Shown here in pieces: positions 46,282 to 53,553 of a DNA stretch of 64,000 bases; the first letter of the stretch is position 1, and every line of letters starts with the position of its first letter. Position numbers and translations under genes: made by a program. Source of the stretch: an uncultured Cyclobacteriaceae bacterium (lineage in GTDB: Bacteria; Bacteroidota; Bacteroidia; Cytophagales; Cyclobacteriaceae); contig CAKZRQ010000015.1 in assembly GCA_937146645.1 (NCBI GenBank), positions 124,001 through 188,000 on the forward strand, given 5' to 3'. Under the pieces are notes generated by a model. The model made no database searches. It saw only the letters and a program-made list of their open reading frames with translations, and was not told where the DNA came from.

Positions 46282-46307
46282 TGTTCGCTGCCGAACAAAA
46301 ATGTTCG
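46282..46307. promoter_or_regulatory. Activator-binding palindrome array upstream of the HlyD gene
   Basis: TGTTCG (46282-46287), four bases, CGAACA (46292-46297), four bases, TGTTCG (46302-46307): three alternating half-sites making two overlapping 16-base palindromes. This is the likely binding site of the divergent NtrC-type regulator. The same element in variant forms recurs at 50946, 58586 and 61950. Confidence 0.7.
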
Positions 46308-46369
46308 AGATAAATGAGAGCTAAAAAATCAAAATCGACGATTTGATCCATCCTGAGCCCTTTTTTGGA

Positions 46370-46386
46370 TGGCACACCCTTTGGCA
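46370..46386 (+). promoter_or_regulatory. Putative sigma-54-type promoter of the HlyD-ATPase operon
   Basis: TGGCACACCCTTTGGCA has a perfect -24 box TGGCAC. The -12 GC expected ten bases after the GG reads GG, with GC one base later. It begins exactly 88 bases after the first half-site of the palindrome array. The ATG lies 36 bases downstream. Confidence 0.55.
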
Positions 46387-46421
46387 TAAAGGATATCGTC
46401 CCGAAAAGGGATTTATGAATT

Positions 46422-47669
46422 ATGGATAGAAAAATTGAAAAGAAGTTTTGGACCCCAAAAAAGATAGCTTACATCGCAGGTGGAGTTATTCTTGTTTTCG
46501 GGATTATTTATCAGATATGGTGGGCGGATCATCGATCTACTATGAATGTGGAACGAGATCGCTTGAGTATCGCTACTGTGAAAACTGGTGAGTTTACGGA
46601 TTACATTTTGGTTTCCGGACAGATTGAGCCAGCACAGACTTTTTATTTGGATGCTGTGGAAGGTGGAATGGTGGCCCAGGTGATCCGAGAATCAGGAGCT
46701 TTGGTCGACGCAGGAGATACTATACTCAGCCTGACTAATTCTAATCTTCAGCTGGATGTGATGTCCAGAGAGACCATGCTTTACGAACAAATCAATAACC
46801 TGCGCCAAACTCGACTTTTCCTGGATCAGAACGATTTGAGCCAGCAGGGGCAATTGGCAGAGATCGATTATCAGATTTCTCTTCTTGAGCCACAGTATAA
46901 AAGATTCAAGCAGCTTCATGAGCAGAAGCTTGTTTCCGATCGTGAATATGAAGAAGTAAAAGAGCAATACGAATACAACTTGAAAAGAAAGGAGCTGACT
47001 TATGCCTCCTATCAAAGTGATTCCATTGCTAGATCTTATCAACTTGCTCAGCTTCGTCAGTCGGAGTCGAGAATGCAGGCATCATTAAATGGCGTAGGTC
47101 AGATTTTGAATAATCTTATCATACGCGCTCCCATCTCAGGTCAATTGGCTATGGAGCAAATAGAAATTGGTCAGGCCATTAACCCAGGCCAGCGATATGG
47201 ACAGATTGATGTTTTGGACGAATTCAAAGTTCGGGTGCCTATTGATGAATTGTATTTACCAAGAATCGGCAGAGGCCTAAGAGGTAATTTTACCTTAAGC
47301 GGAGAAACTCACGAGCTTGAGATTACCAAGATTTACCCAACGATTACCAATGGAAGATTCGAAGTGGATATGAAGTTCACGGGTGAGAGCCCTGCGGGAA
47401 TCAGAAGAGGTCAAAGCGTAAGAATCCGTCTTGAACTTGGTCAAAGTGAAGAAAGCCTTCTACTTTCCACTGGAGGATTTTTCAAGGACACCGGAGGGAA
47501 TTGGGTGTTTGTCTTGAGTTCTGAGGGCAACGCCGAAAAGAGAAATATAAGACTAGGTAGAAAGAACCCCGAATTCTATGAAGTTCTTGATGGACTGGTA
47601 GAAGGGGAGAAGGTAATCGTAAGTGGTTACGAGAACTTTGGAAAAAATGAGGTCTTACAATTGAAATGA
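46422..47669 (+). CDS. HlyD/MacA-type periplasmic adaptor
   Basis: This is a 415-residue membrane-fusion protein. One N-terminal membrane helix (KKIAYIAGGVILVFGIIYQIWW) is followed by a lipoyl half (VSGQIEPAQTFYLDAVEGGMVAQVIRESGALVDAGDTIL) and a coiled-coil hairpin (~residues 100-220, with QLHEQKLVSDREYEEVKEQYE). The second lipoyl half is LIIRAPISGQLAMEQIEIGQAINPGQ, and beta-barrel domains end in GYENFGKNEVLQLK. It would link an inner-membrane ABC permease to an outer-membrane channel. No TolC-type gene occurs in the window. It is the first gene of the putative sigma-54-controlled operon. Confidence 0.9.
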   Translation: MDRKIEKKFWTPKKIAYIAGGVILVFGIIYQIWWADHRSTMNVERDRLSIATVKTGEFTDYILVSGQIEPAQTFYLDAVEGGMVAQVIRESGALVDAGDTILSLTNSNLQLDVMSRETMLYEQINNLRQTRLFLDQNDLSQQGQLAEIDYQISLLEPQYKRFKQLHEQKLVSDREYEEVKEQYEYNLKRKELTYASYQSDSIARSYQLAQLRQSESRMQASLNGVGQILNNLIIRAPISGQLAMEQIEIGQAINPGQRYGQIDVLDEFKVRVPIDELYLPRIGRGLRGNFTLSGETHELEITKIYPTITNGRFEVDMKFTGESPAGIRRGQSVRIRLELGQSEESLLLSTGGFFKDTGGNWVFVLSSEGNAEKRNIRLGRKNPEFYEVLDGLVEGEKVIVSGYENFGKNEVLQLK

Positions 47670-47740
47670 TTTCTGATTTCGAGCAACCTAATCAAGAATC
47701 ATCTCATCTAAGAATTAGAGAAATAATTAAAGAGAAATAA
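47666..47740 (+). CDS. Possible 24-residue ORF coupled to the adaptor gene
   Basis: An ATG overlaps the adaptor stop as ATGA and opens a frame of 24 codons ending in TAA at 47738-47740, encoding MISDFEQPNQESS followed by a basic LRIREIIKEK. The overlap type is that used for translational coupling in this genome, but the length is compatible with chance. I do not recognise the peptide. Confidence 0.22.
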   Translation: MISDFEQPNQESSHLRIREIIKEK

Positions 47741-47771
47741 ACATAGAAACTACTAACTAATACCAGTAACG

Positions 47772-48470
47772 ATGGAAAACGTAATTAAAACAGTCAATTT
47801 GAGGAAACTCTACACAACCGAAGAGGTTGAAACTACCGCTTTGGATGGTATCCAGATCGAGATTAAGAAAGGTGAATTTGTAGCGATCATGGGTCCTTCA
47901 GGATGTGGTAAGTCCACTCTTTTGAATATCCTTGGCCTTTTGGATAATCCAGATGAAGGAGAGTATCACTTCATAGAAAACGAAGTGGCCAGGTACTCAG
48001 AAAGACAGAGATCCTCCCTAAGAAAAGGTAACATCGGTTTTGTATTCCAAAGCTTTAACCTAATCGATGAATTGACTGTATTTGAAAATGTTGAGCTTCC
48101 ATTGCTTTATCTAAAACTTCCTTCTGACGAAAGAAAGAAGAGAGTAGAAGAAGTGCTAGGAAGAATGAACATTATGCACAGAAGAAATCACTTCCCTCAG
48201 CAGCTTTCCGGTGGTCAGCAGCAGCGTGTAGCGATAGCAAGAGCAATTGTAGCGAAGCCATCTGTGATCCTTGCCGATGAGCCAACTGGTAATCTTGACT
48301 CTACCAATGGTGAAGAAGTAATGAGACTTCTGGAAGAGCTAAACAATGAAGGAACTACTATCGTGATGGTAACTCACTCTCCTCACGATGCTAACTATGC
48401 ACACCGAATCATCAACTTATTTGATGGAAAGGTGGTAACCGAGAATATTCGGGAGCAATTCCACGTATAA
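47772..48470 (+). CDS. LolD/MacB-type ABC transporter ATPase
   Basis: This is a 232-residue ATPase of the LolD/MacB/FtsE class. Walker A is GPSGCGKST near residues 40-48, the Q-loop is [25 protein letters not shown], the signature is [15 protein letters not shown], and Walker B is [13 protein letters not shown], with H-loop VTHSPHDA. The [18 protein letters not shown] segment is typical of proteins energising MacB-type permeases by mechanotransmission. It is the only ATPase among six permeases in the visible array. A strong terminator follows, so the permease downstream is not simply part of the same message. Confidence 0.95.
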   Translation: MENVIKTVNLRKLYTTEEVETTALDGIQIEIKKGEFVAIMGPSGCGKSTLLNILGLLDNPDEGEYHFIENEVARYSERQRSSLRKGNIGFVFQSFNLIDELTVFENVELPLLYLKLPSDERKKRVEEVLGRMNIMHRRNHFPQQLSGGQQQRVAIARAIVAKPSVILADEPTGNLDSTNGEEVMRLLEELNNEGTTIVMVTHSPHDANYAHRIINLFDGKVVTENIREQFHV

Positions 48471-48484
48471 TTAAAACGATAATG

Positions 48485-48521
48485 ACCGAAGCAATCAAAT
48501 TATGATTGCTTCGGTTTTTTT
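48485..48521 (+). terminator. Strong intrinsic terminator after the ATPase gene
   Basis: ACCGAAGCAATCA (48485-48497) and TGATTGCTTCGGT (48503-48515) form a perfect 13-base-pair stem with a 5-base loop, then seven T. Confidence 0.92.
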
Positions 48522-48565
48522 ATCTCATCCTATTTGGCTTCTGAGGCCTATTAAACCAACTACCC

Positions 48566-50929
48566 ATGCTAAACCACTACCTCAGACTCGCAATTCGAAA
48601 TTTTTCGAAGAAGAAAAGTATCTTTTTCATTAATCTATTCGGGCTGGCTGTGGGTCTCACGACTTTGCTGCTGATTACCGTTTGGGTGAGTAGTGAACTT
48701 GAGGTTTTATCTGCCCATGAGAATGGAGATAGGATCTACAAGGTTTTCACCAATCACGATAATTCAACTGGCATAGTAACCATTCCAGTGACACCAGCCA
48801 GGATGGCTGAAGCTATGCGCGAGGAGCTTCCACAAATCGAAATGGCTGCCGGAGTTTCTCCATTTATTGACGGAGTAAGTTTCGCTTCCGAGACTGAAAA
48901 GGTTTCTGCAGATGGATATTACGCAGACCAGGAATTTCTGGAAATCTTTACCCTGGAATTTGTGGCAGGTTCACAGGTTGATGCCTTGACTGATTTGAAT
49001 TCTGTGGTCATTTCTGAAAGTATGGCTGAAACTCTATTTGGCGATGCCCAAAAGGCTATCGGGGAATCGCTGGAATGGCAGGTCTTCAGCTTTTCGAATG
49101 AAGTGGAGGTCAAGGGAGTTTTCAAAGATGTTACCGATCGACAGTTTATAGATCATCCGCAATTTCTTCTGACTTTCGACTACTTTCTCTCCATGTTGGG
49201 GGATGGTGCCCATTGGGATAATTACAACGGACAGGCGATAGCACTTCTTAATCCTGAGGTGAATGTGGATGAATTTAATGCCTCGTTCGCATCCTTCATA
49301 AAGGATAAGGAAGCCGAGAGTAATGTGACTCCATTTATTCAGGCGTTTGAAGAAACATACCTTAATTCCCTATATGAAGGAGGAAAAGTTGCAGGGGGTA
49401 GAATTAGCTATGTGTACATTTTCGCTGCAATAGCTGTATTCATTCTATTTATTGCCTGCATAAACTTCATGAATCTGACTACAGCAAGAGCAATGAGTCG
49501 GGTCAAAGAAATAGGGGTGAAGAAAACCATGGGAGCGAATCGATATGGTTTGTTTTCGCAGTTTATGACCGAGAGCTTTTTACTAACATTTATGGCTCTT
49601 TTGCTAGCAATGGTCCTTATTTTCGCTCTGTTACCGTTCTTTAATCAGATTACGGCGAAAAGCCTGGATATCAGCTTTGGAGTACGCGAAATATCTCTCC
49701 TTGTATTTGTTTGGGTTTTCACAAGCTTAGTAGCGGGAATTTACCCTTCTCTTTACCTTTCACGTTTCCGCCCAATTCAAATCTTAAGATCTACCATGAA
49801 GGGAAGTTTTGGAGAGCTTTTGGCGAGAAAAGGTCTGGTAATTTTCCAATTCGTGATCTCTCTTCTATTGATCATTGGGATCACTGTTATCTCTAGGCAA
49901 ATCAATTTTATTCAAAATCAAAATCTGGGATATAACCAGGCTCAGTTGCTTCAAATCCCAGCCTACGATTTCAATACTTCAGAATTAAACACTTTCCTGG
50001 AGCAGCTTCGAAAAGTGCCAGGAGTCGAAAATGCATCAAGCCTCAATCACGTACTTACAGGACTCACAAGCTCGACAATTGGCTTGAGATGGGATGGTAA
50101 GGATGAAAATGAACAAGTAAAATTTGAGAATATCACTGTGAATTTGGGTTTGATTGAGACCATGGATTTTGAGCTTGTAGCCGGTAGATCTTTTTCTCCT
50201 GAATATGGTGAAGAAAGGGAGAAGCTCATTCTAAACGAAGAGGCTGTAAGAGTGATAGGTTTGGAAGACCCTGTGGGTAAAATACTTAATCTTTGGGGTG
50301 ACGATATGGAAGTGATTGGCGTACTGAAGAATTTCAACTTTGAGTCATTGAAAGAGGGAGTCAAACCAGCTTTTCTTAAATATGACGACGAATTCAGTAC
50401 TAAGATCATGGTGCGAATTTCTGCTCAAAATCAAGAAGAAACGCTTGCAGCGGTAGATGATTTGTACCAGGAAAGTAAAGGTGTAGCTCTCGATTACTCT
50501 TTCCTTGATGAGGATTTCCAATCACTTTATGAGTCCGAAAAAAGAATCTCCAGTCTTGCTAAATACTTTGGGGCTATTGCTATTTTTCTTTCCTGTCTCG
50601 GTCTCTTTGGCCTAGCTGCATTTACTGCTGAGCAGAGAAGAAAAGAAATAGGTGTTCGTAAGGTACTAGGAGCATCAATATCCAGCATCCTTGGATTAGT
50701 AACCAAAGATTTTTTACAGCTGATCCTCTGGGCCATTTTGATTTCAATTCCTCTAGGCTGGTATTTCTCTTCTACCTGGCTGGATAGTTATGCCTATAAA
50801 ACAAACCTAAGCTGGATCATATTTGCCAGTTCAAGTTTACTTCTGGTAATGATAGCAGTCATCACTGTGGGATATCAGGCCTTTCAAGCTGCCAAAACCA
50901 ATCCAGTGAACTCTTTAAGAAGTGAATAA
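48566..50929 (+). CDS. MacB/FtsX-type ABC permease 1
   Basis: This is a 787-residue permease of the double FtsX type. The N-terminus MLNHYLRLAIRNF leads into the first helix. A periplasmic MacB-type domain follows (to ~residue 280), then three helices with FIACINFMNLTTARAMSRVKEIGVKKTMGA at the first coupling segment. After a second periplasmic domain, three final helices contain RRKEIGVRKVLGAS. It ends in NPVNSLRSE, a tail shared with the other permeases. It lies behind a strong terminator. No palindrome or convincing promoter was found in the 45 bases before it. Confidence 0.9.
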   Translation: MLNHYLRLAIRNFSKKKSIFFINLFGLAVGLTTLLLITVWVSSELEVLSAHENGDRIYKVFTNHDNSTGIVTIPVTPARMAEAMREELPQIEMAAGVSPFIDGVSFASETEKVSADGYYADQEFLEIFTLEFVAGSQVDALTDLNSVVISESMAETLFGDAQKAIGESLEWQVFSFSNEVEVKGVFKDVTDRQFIDHPQFLLTFDYFLSMLGDGAHWDNYNGQAIALLNPEVNVDEFNASFASFIKDKEAESNVTPFIQAFEETYLNSLYEGGKVAGGRISYVYIFAAIAVFILFIACINFMNLTTARAMSRVKEIGVKKTMGANRYGLFSQFMTESFLLTFMALLLAMVLIFALLPFFNQITAKSLDISFGVREISLLVFVWVFTSLVAGIYPSLYLSRFRPIQILRSTMKGSFGELLARKGLVIFQFVISLLLIIGITVISRQINFIQNQNLGYNQAQLLQIPAYDFNTSELNTFLEQLRKVPGVENASSLNHVLTGLTSSTIGLRWDGKDENEQVKFENITVNLGLIETMDFELVAGRSFSPEYGEEREKLILNEEAVRVIGLEDPVGKILNLWGDDMEVIGVLKNFNFESLKEGVKPAFLKYDDEFSTKIMVRISAQNQEETLAAVDDLYQESKGVALDYSFLDEDFQSLYESEKRISSLAKYFGAIAIFLSCLGLFGLAAFTAEQRRKEIGVRKVLGASISSILGLVTKDFLQLILWAILISIPLGWYFSSTWLDSYAYKTNLSWIIFASSSLLLVMIAVITVGYQAFQAAKTNPVNSLRSE

Positions 50930-50945
50930 TTGAATTGACCGTATG

Positions 50946-50965
50946 CGAACAATTTTGTTCGAACA
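50946..50965. promoter_or_regulatory. Activator-binding palindrome upstream of permease 2
   Basis: CGAACA-ATTT-TGTTCG (50946-50961) is a perfect 6-4-6 palindrome; the last CG begins a further CGAACA (50960-50965). It lies exactly 75 bases before the TGGCAT box at 51021, the same distance as at 61950/62025. Confidence 0.72.
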
Positions 50966-50984
50966 ATATCCTAATTAGAATAAG

Positions 50985-51019
50985 AAAAAGGCCTCCTGAA
51001 TGAACTGGGGCCTTTTTTT
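50985..51019 (+). terminator. Intrinsic terminator after permease 1
   Basis: AAAAAGGCC (50985-50993) pairs with GGCCTTTTT (51009-51017), ending in a T-run. The T-run is directly joined to the TGGCATAAA promoter element of the next unit. Confidence 0.82.
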
Positions 51020-51020
51020 A

Positions 51021-51036
51021 TGGCATAAATCCTGAA
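51021..51036 (+). promoter_or_regulatory. Putative sigma-54-type promoter of permease 2
   Basis: TGGCATAAATCCTGAA: -24 box TGGCAT, ten bases after its GG a GA in place of GC. A second TTGGCATC follows with TGGCAT at 51044, 23 bases on. The same pair with the same 23-base spacing is found at 62025/62048. Confidence 0.5.
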
Positions 51037-51075
51037 TAACCATTGGCATCATACTCAAGGAAAAAGAAGTATCGC

Positions 51076-53529
51076 ATGCTTAAGAACTATTTTAAAATCG
51101 CCGTCCGGAATCTTCGAAAGCAAGGTTTCTATTCTTTTGTGAACATTTTTGGCTTAGCCATTGGGGTTGCTGTATGCATGGTCATTGCTCTTTTTGTGAT
51201 CAATGAAACTTCTTATGACAAGCATTTTGCAGATGGTGAGCGCATTTACAGGGTGTCCAATAAAACGGTTTTTGGAGGAAGAGCCTCTCATACTCTTTAT
51301 ACTCCAGCTCCGTTAGTTCGAGCCTTACCTGAGGAGATACCTGAAGTGGAGGCGGCTGTTCATTTCCGTGAGCAAGGAACATATTTGGTCAGAAGACCAA
51401 ATGATAATGATAATCTCAGAGAAGAACGGGTGATATGGACAAGCAAAGACTTCTTTAAAGTATTTGATATCGAAATGGTAAGTGGTTCCAAAGAAGGAAT
51501 TCTGGACGAACCAGGAACAATGGCTATCAGCGAGTCCATCGCAGAGAAGTACTTCCCAGGTCAGCAAGCGATTGGTGAATCTCTTGTTTTGGATAATGAC
51601 AGCGAGTTCAGAATCACAGGAGTGTACAAGGATCTACCTGAAACCAGTCATTTTCATTTCGAGTTTTTATTGAGCGCACAAGGTTGGTCTCAAGCCGAAA
51701 ATGAGATTTGGTTTATGAATAATTTTCAGACCTATTTCAAGGTTTATGACGGAGCTTCACCAGAAGCCATAGAGGAGAAATTCTACCCTATGCTAAAGAA
51801 ATACATGGAGCCGCAGCTTTCCATGTTTTTGGGAGAAGGAGTTTCATTTGATGATCTGGAGGCCCAAGGGAGTACCCTGGAATATGTTTTACAACCTCTT
51901 CATGACATCCATTTAAAGAGTGATCTTCCTGGCGATTTCGAAGCGAATTTCAGCGAGCAATATGTTTACATATTTGTGGCAATAGGGCTTTTTATCCTTT
52001 TGATCGCATGTATCAATTTTATGAACCTTTCCACGGCGAAGTCTGCCAATCGAGCAAAGGAAGTTGGAATTAGAAAGGTTATGGGCTCTTTTCGAAGTCA
52101 TTTGATTCGTCAGTTTTTAATGGAGTCAATTTTACTGAGCGGTATCGCTTTCCTCATCGCTATTCCATTGGCCACACTTTTGCTTCCATTCTTCAATGAT
52201 TTGGCCGAACGTTCACTGAGCATGCCTATTGAATCTATTGGATTTTACGGTGCTCTTATTGCTGGTGCTTTGATCACTGGATTGATCGCCGGAAGTTATC
52301 CTGCGTTCTTCCTATCCGCATTTAGACCAGTGAGCATTTTGAAAGGTAAAATTCGAATGGGTATGAAAAGTGGAAGTATCCGAAGCTCATTGGTGGTCTT
52401 TCAGTTTGCGATTTCAGTAGTTTTGATCATTGCGACGATCACCGTGAATAATCAATTGAGCTTTATTCAAAATCGCGAAATCGGTTTTGAGAAAGACCAG
52501 TTGATCACAGTTTACAACACCTATGTTTTGGAAGACGGATTAGTCGGTTTTAAGGATCGAATACTCGCTGATAACTCAATCGAAAAAGCAACGATAAGTG
52601 GATTTCTTCCTGTAGCTGGAGGTTTCAGAAATGATAGTCCATGGCTAGTGGAAGGAAGAGATCTTTCCGATATGGAGGCCACGGTAAGTATTCAAAATTG
52701 GCAAGTCGATGAAGACTATATCCCTACCCTTGGTATGGAAATGGTTTCCGGGAGGAATTTTTCCTTGGATTTCCCTTCAGATAGTACTGCCGTCATTCTA
52801 AATGAAGCAGCGGTCAAGAAATTCAATTTTGAGGGTGACCCTGTGGGACAAAACATTTATTCTCAAATCATTGGTCCTGGAAACGAAGAGATCTACAATC
52901 TTCGAACAGTAGTGGGAGTGGTCAAAGACTTCAACTACCAATCTATGAAAGAGTCGGTAACGCCTGTTATGTTGATGTATAATCAGATCCCAGGTGGTCC
53001 GGTTTCATTTAAGTTCCGAGCTGAGAATACCGGTAATGTGATCGATCTCATCGAAGATACTTGGAATGATTTGGCTCCCGGTCAGCCCCTTACTTTCGAA
53101 TTTATGGATGATCAGTTCAGTCGAATGTATCATGCAGAAACTCGTCTGGGAGCTGTATTTGGAATTTTTGCTGGCTTTGCGATTTTCATCGCCTGTCTGG
53201 GTCTTTTTGCCTTGACTGCATTTACCGCTGAGCAAAGAACCAAGGAGATCGGAATCAGGAAGGTTCTTGGAGCGAGCTCCTCCGGTATCGTGGTACTCCT
53301 ATCAAAAGAGTTTTCAAAGCTCGTATTAATCGCATTCGTAATCGCATCTCCTTTGGCCTGGTGGACTATGTCTCAATGGCTCGAAGATTACCAATACAAG
53401 GTGACTCTGGGCCCATCGATTTTCGTTTTGGCTGGTTTATTTGTAGCGATCATCGCATTCTTGACTATAAGTTTTCAAGCCCTTAAAGCGGCCTCAAGTA
53501 ACCCTGTGAATTCACTAAAGAGTGAATAA
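51076..53529 (+). CDS. MacB/FtsX-type ABC permease 2
   Basis: This is an 817-residue permease from MLKNYFKIAVRNLRKQGFYS; an upstream TTG in the same frame lies inside the promoter region and is rejected. The first coupling segment is LIACINFMNLSTAKSANRAKEVGIRKVMGS and the second is RTKEIGIRKVLGASSSGIVVLLS. It ends in NPVNSLKSE. A large periplasmic domain separates helix 1 from helices 2-4. It is close in sequence to permease 4 (56151-58568). It is followed after 24 bases by permease 3, without a terminator between them, so both share the 51021 promoter. Confidence 0.9.
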   Translation: MLKNYFKIAVRNLRKQGFYSFVNIFGLAIGVAVCMVIALFVINETSYDKHFADGERIYRVSNKTVFGGRASHTLYTPAPLVRALPEEIPEVEAAVHFREQGTYLVRRPNDNDNLREERVIWTSKDFFKVFDIEMVSGSKEGILDEPGTMAISESIAEKYFPGQQAIGESLVLDNDSEFRITGVYKDLPETSHFHFEFLLSAQGWSQAENEIWFMNNFQTYFKVYDGASPEAIEEKFYPMLKKYMEPQLSMFLGEGVSFDDLEAQGSTLEYVLQPLHDIHLKSDLPGDFEANFSEQYVYIFVAIGLFILLIACINFMNLSTAKSANRAKEVGIRKVMGSFRSHLIRQFLMESILLSGIAFLIAIPLATLLLPFFNDLAERSLSMPIESIGFYGALIAGALITGLIAGSYPAFFLSAFRPVSILKGKIRMGMKSGSIRSSLVVFQFAISVVLIIATITVNNQLSFIQNREIGFEKDQLITVYNTYVLEDGLVGFKDRILADNSIEKATISGFLPVAGGFRNDSPWLVEGRDLSDMEATVSIQNWQVDEDYIPTLGMEMVSGRNFSLDFPSDSTAVILNEAAVKKFNFEGDPVGQNIYSQIIGPGNEEIYNLRTVVGVVKDFNYQSMKESVTPVMLMYNQIPGGPVSFKFRAENTGNVIDLIEDTWNDLAPGQPLTFEFMDDQFSRMYHAETRLGAVFGIFAGFAIFIACLGLFALTAFTAEQRTKEIGIRKVLGASSSGIVVLLSKEFSKLVLIAFVIASPLAWWTMSQWLEDYQYKVTLGPSIFVLAGLFVAIIAFLTISFQALKAASSNPVNSLKSE

Positions 53530-53553
53530 TTCCCAACCATTGATCCCAACCTC

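Larger units (their letters stand above)
46092..46421. other. 330-base divergent regulatory region between the regulator and the efflux operon
   Basis: No gene is seen. The right half holds a triple half-site array (46282-46307) and a -24/-12-like element (46370-46386). A CCATCC/GGATGG inverted repeat (46348-46353 with 46367-46372) includes the -24 GG bases. The left half (46092-46270) is AT-rich and presumably carries the promoter of the regulator-kinase operon, which I could not identify. Confidence 0.6.

Noticed and set aside
46388..46421. A short ATG frame just before the HlyD gene (46414) as a leader peptide
   Set aside because: It has only four codons (M-N-Y-G) and overlaps the HlyD start; there is no leader-like content.
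48530..48560. TTTGGCTTCTGAGGCC before permease 1 as a sigma-54 promoter
   Set aside because: The GG-to-GC distance is eight bases instead of ten and the -24 box is TGGCTT; no palindrome is present upstream.
51043..51075. Upstream TTG start for permease 2
   Set aside because: It would place the start in the promoter region and add eleven residues ahead of the conserved M-L-x-N-Y-h-K-I motif.
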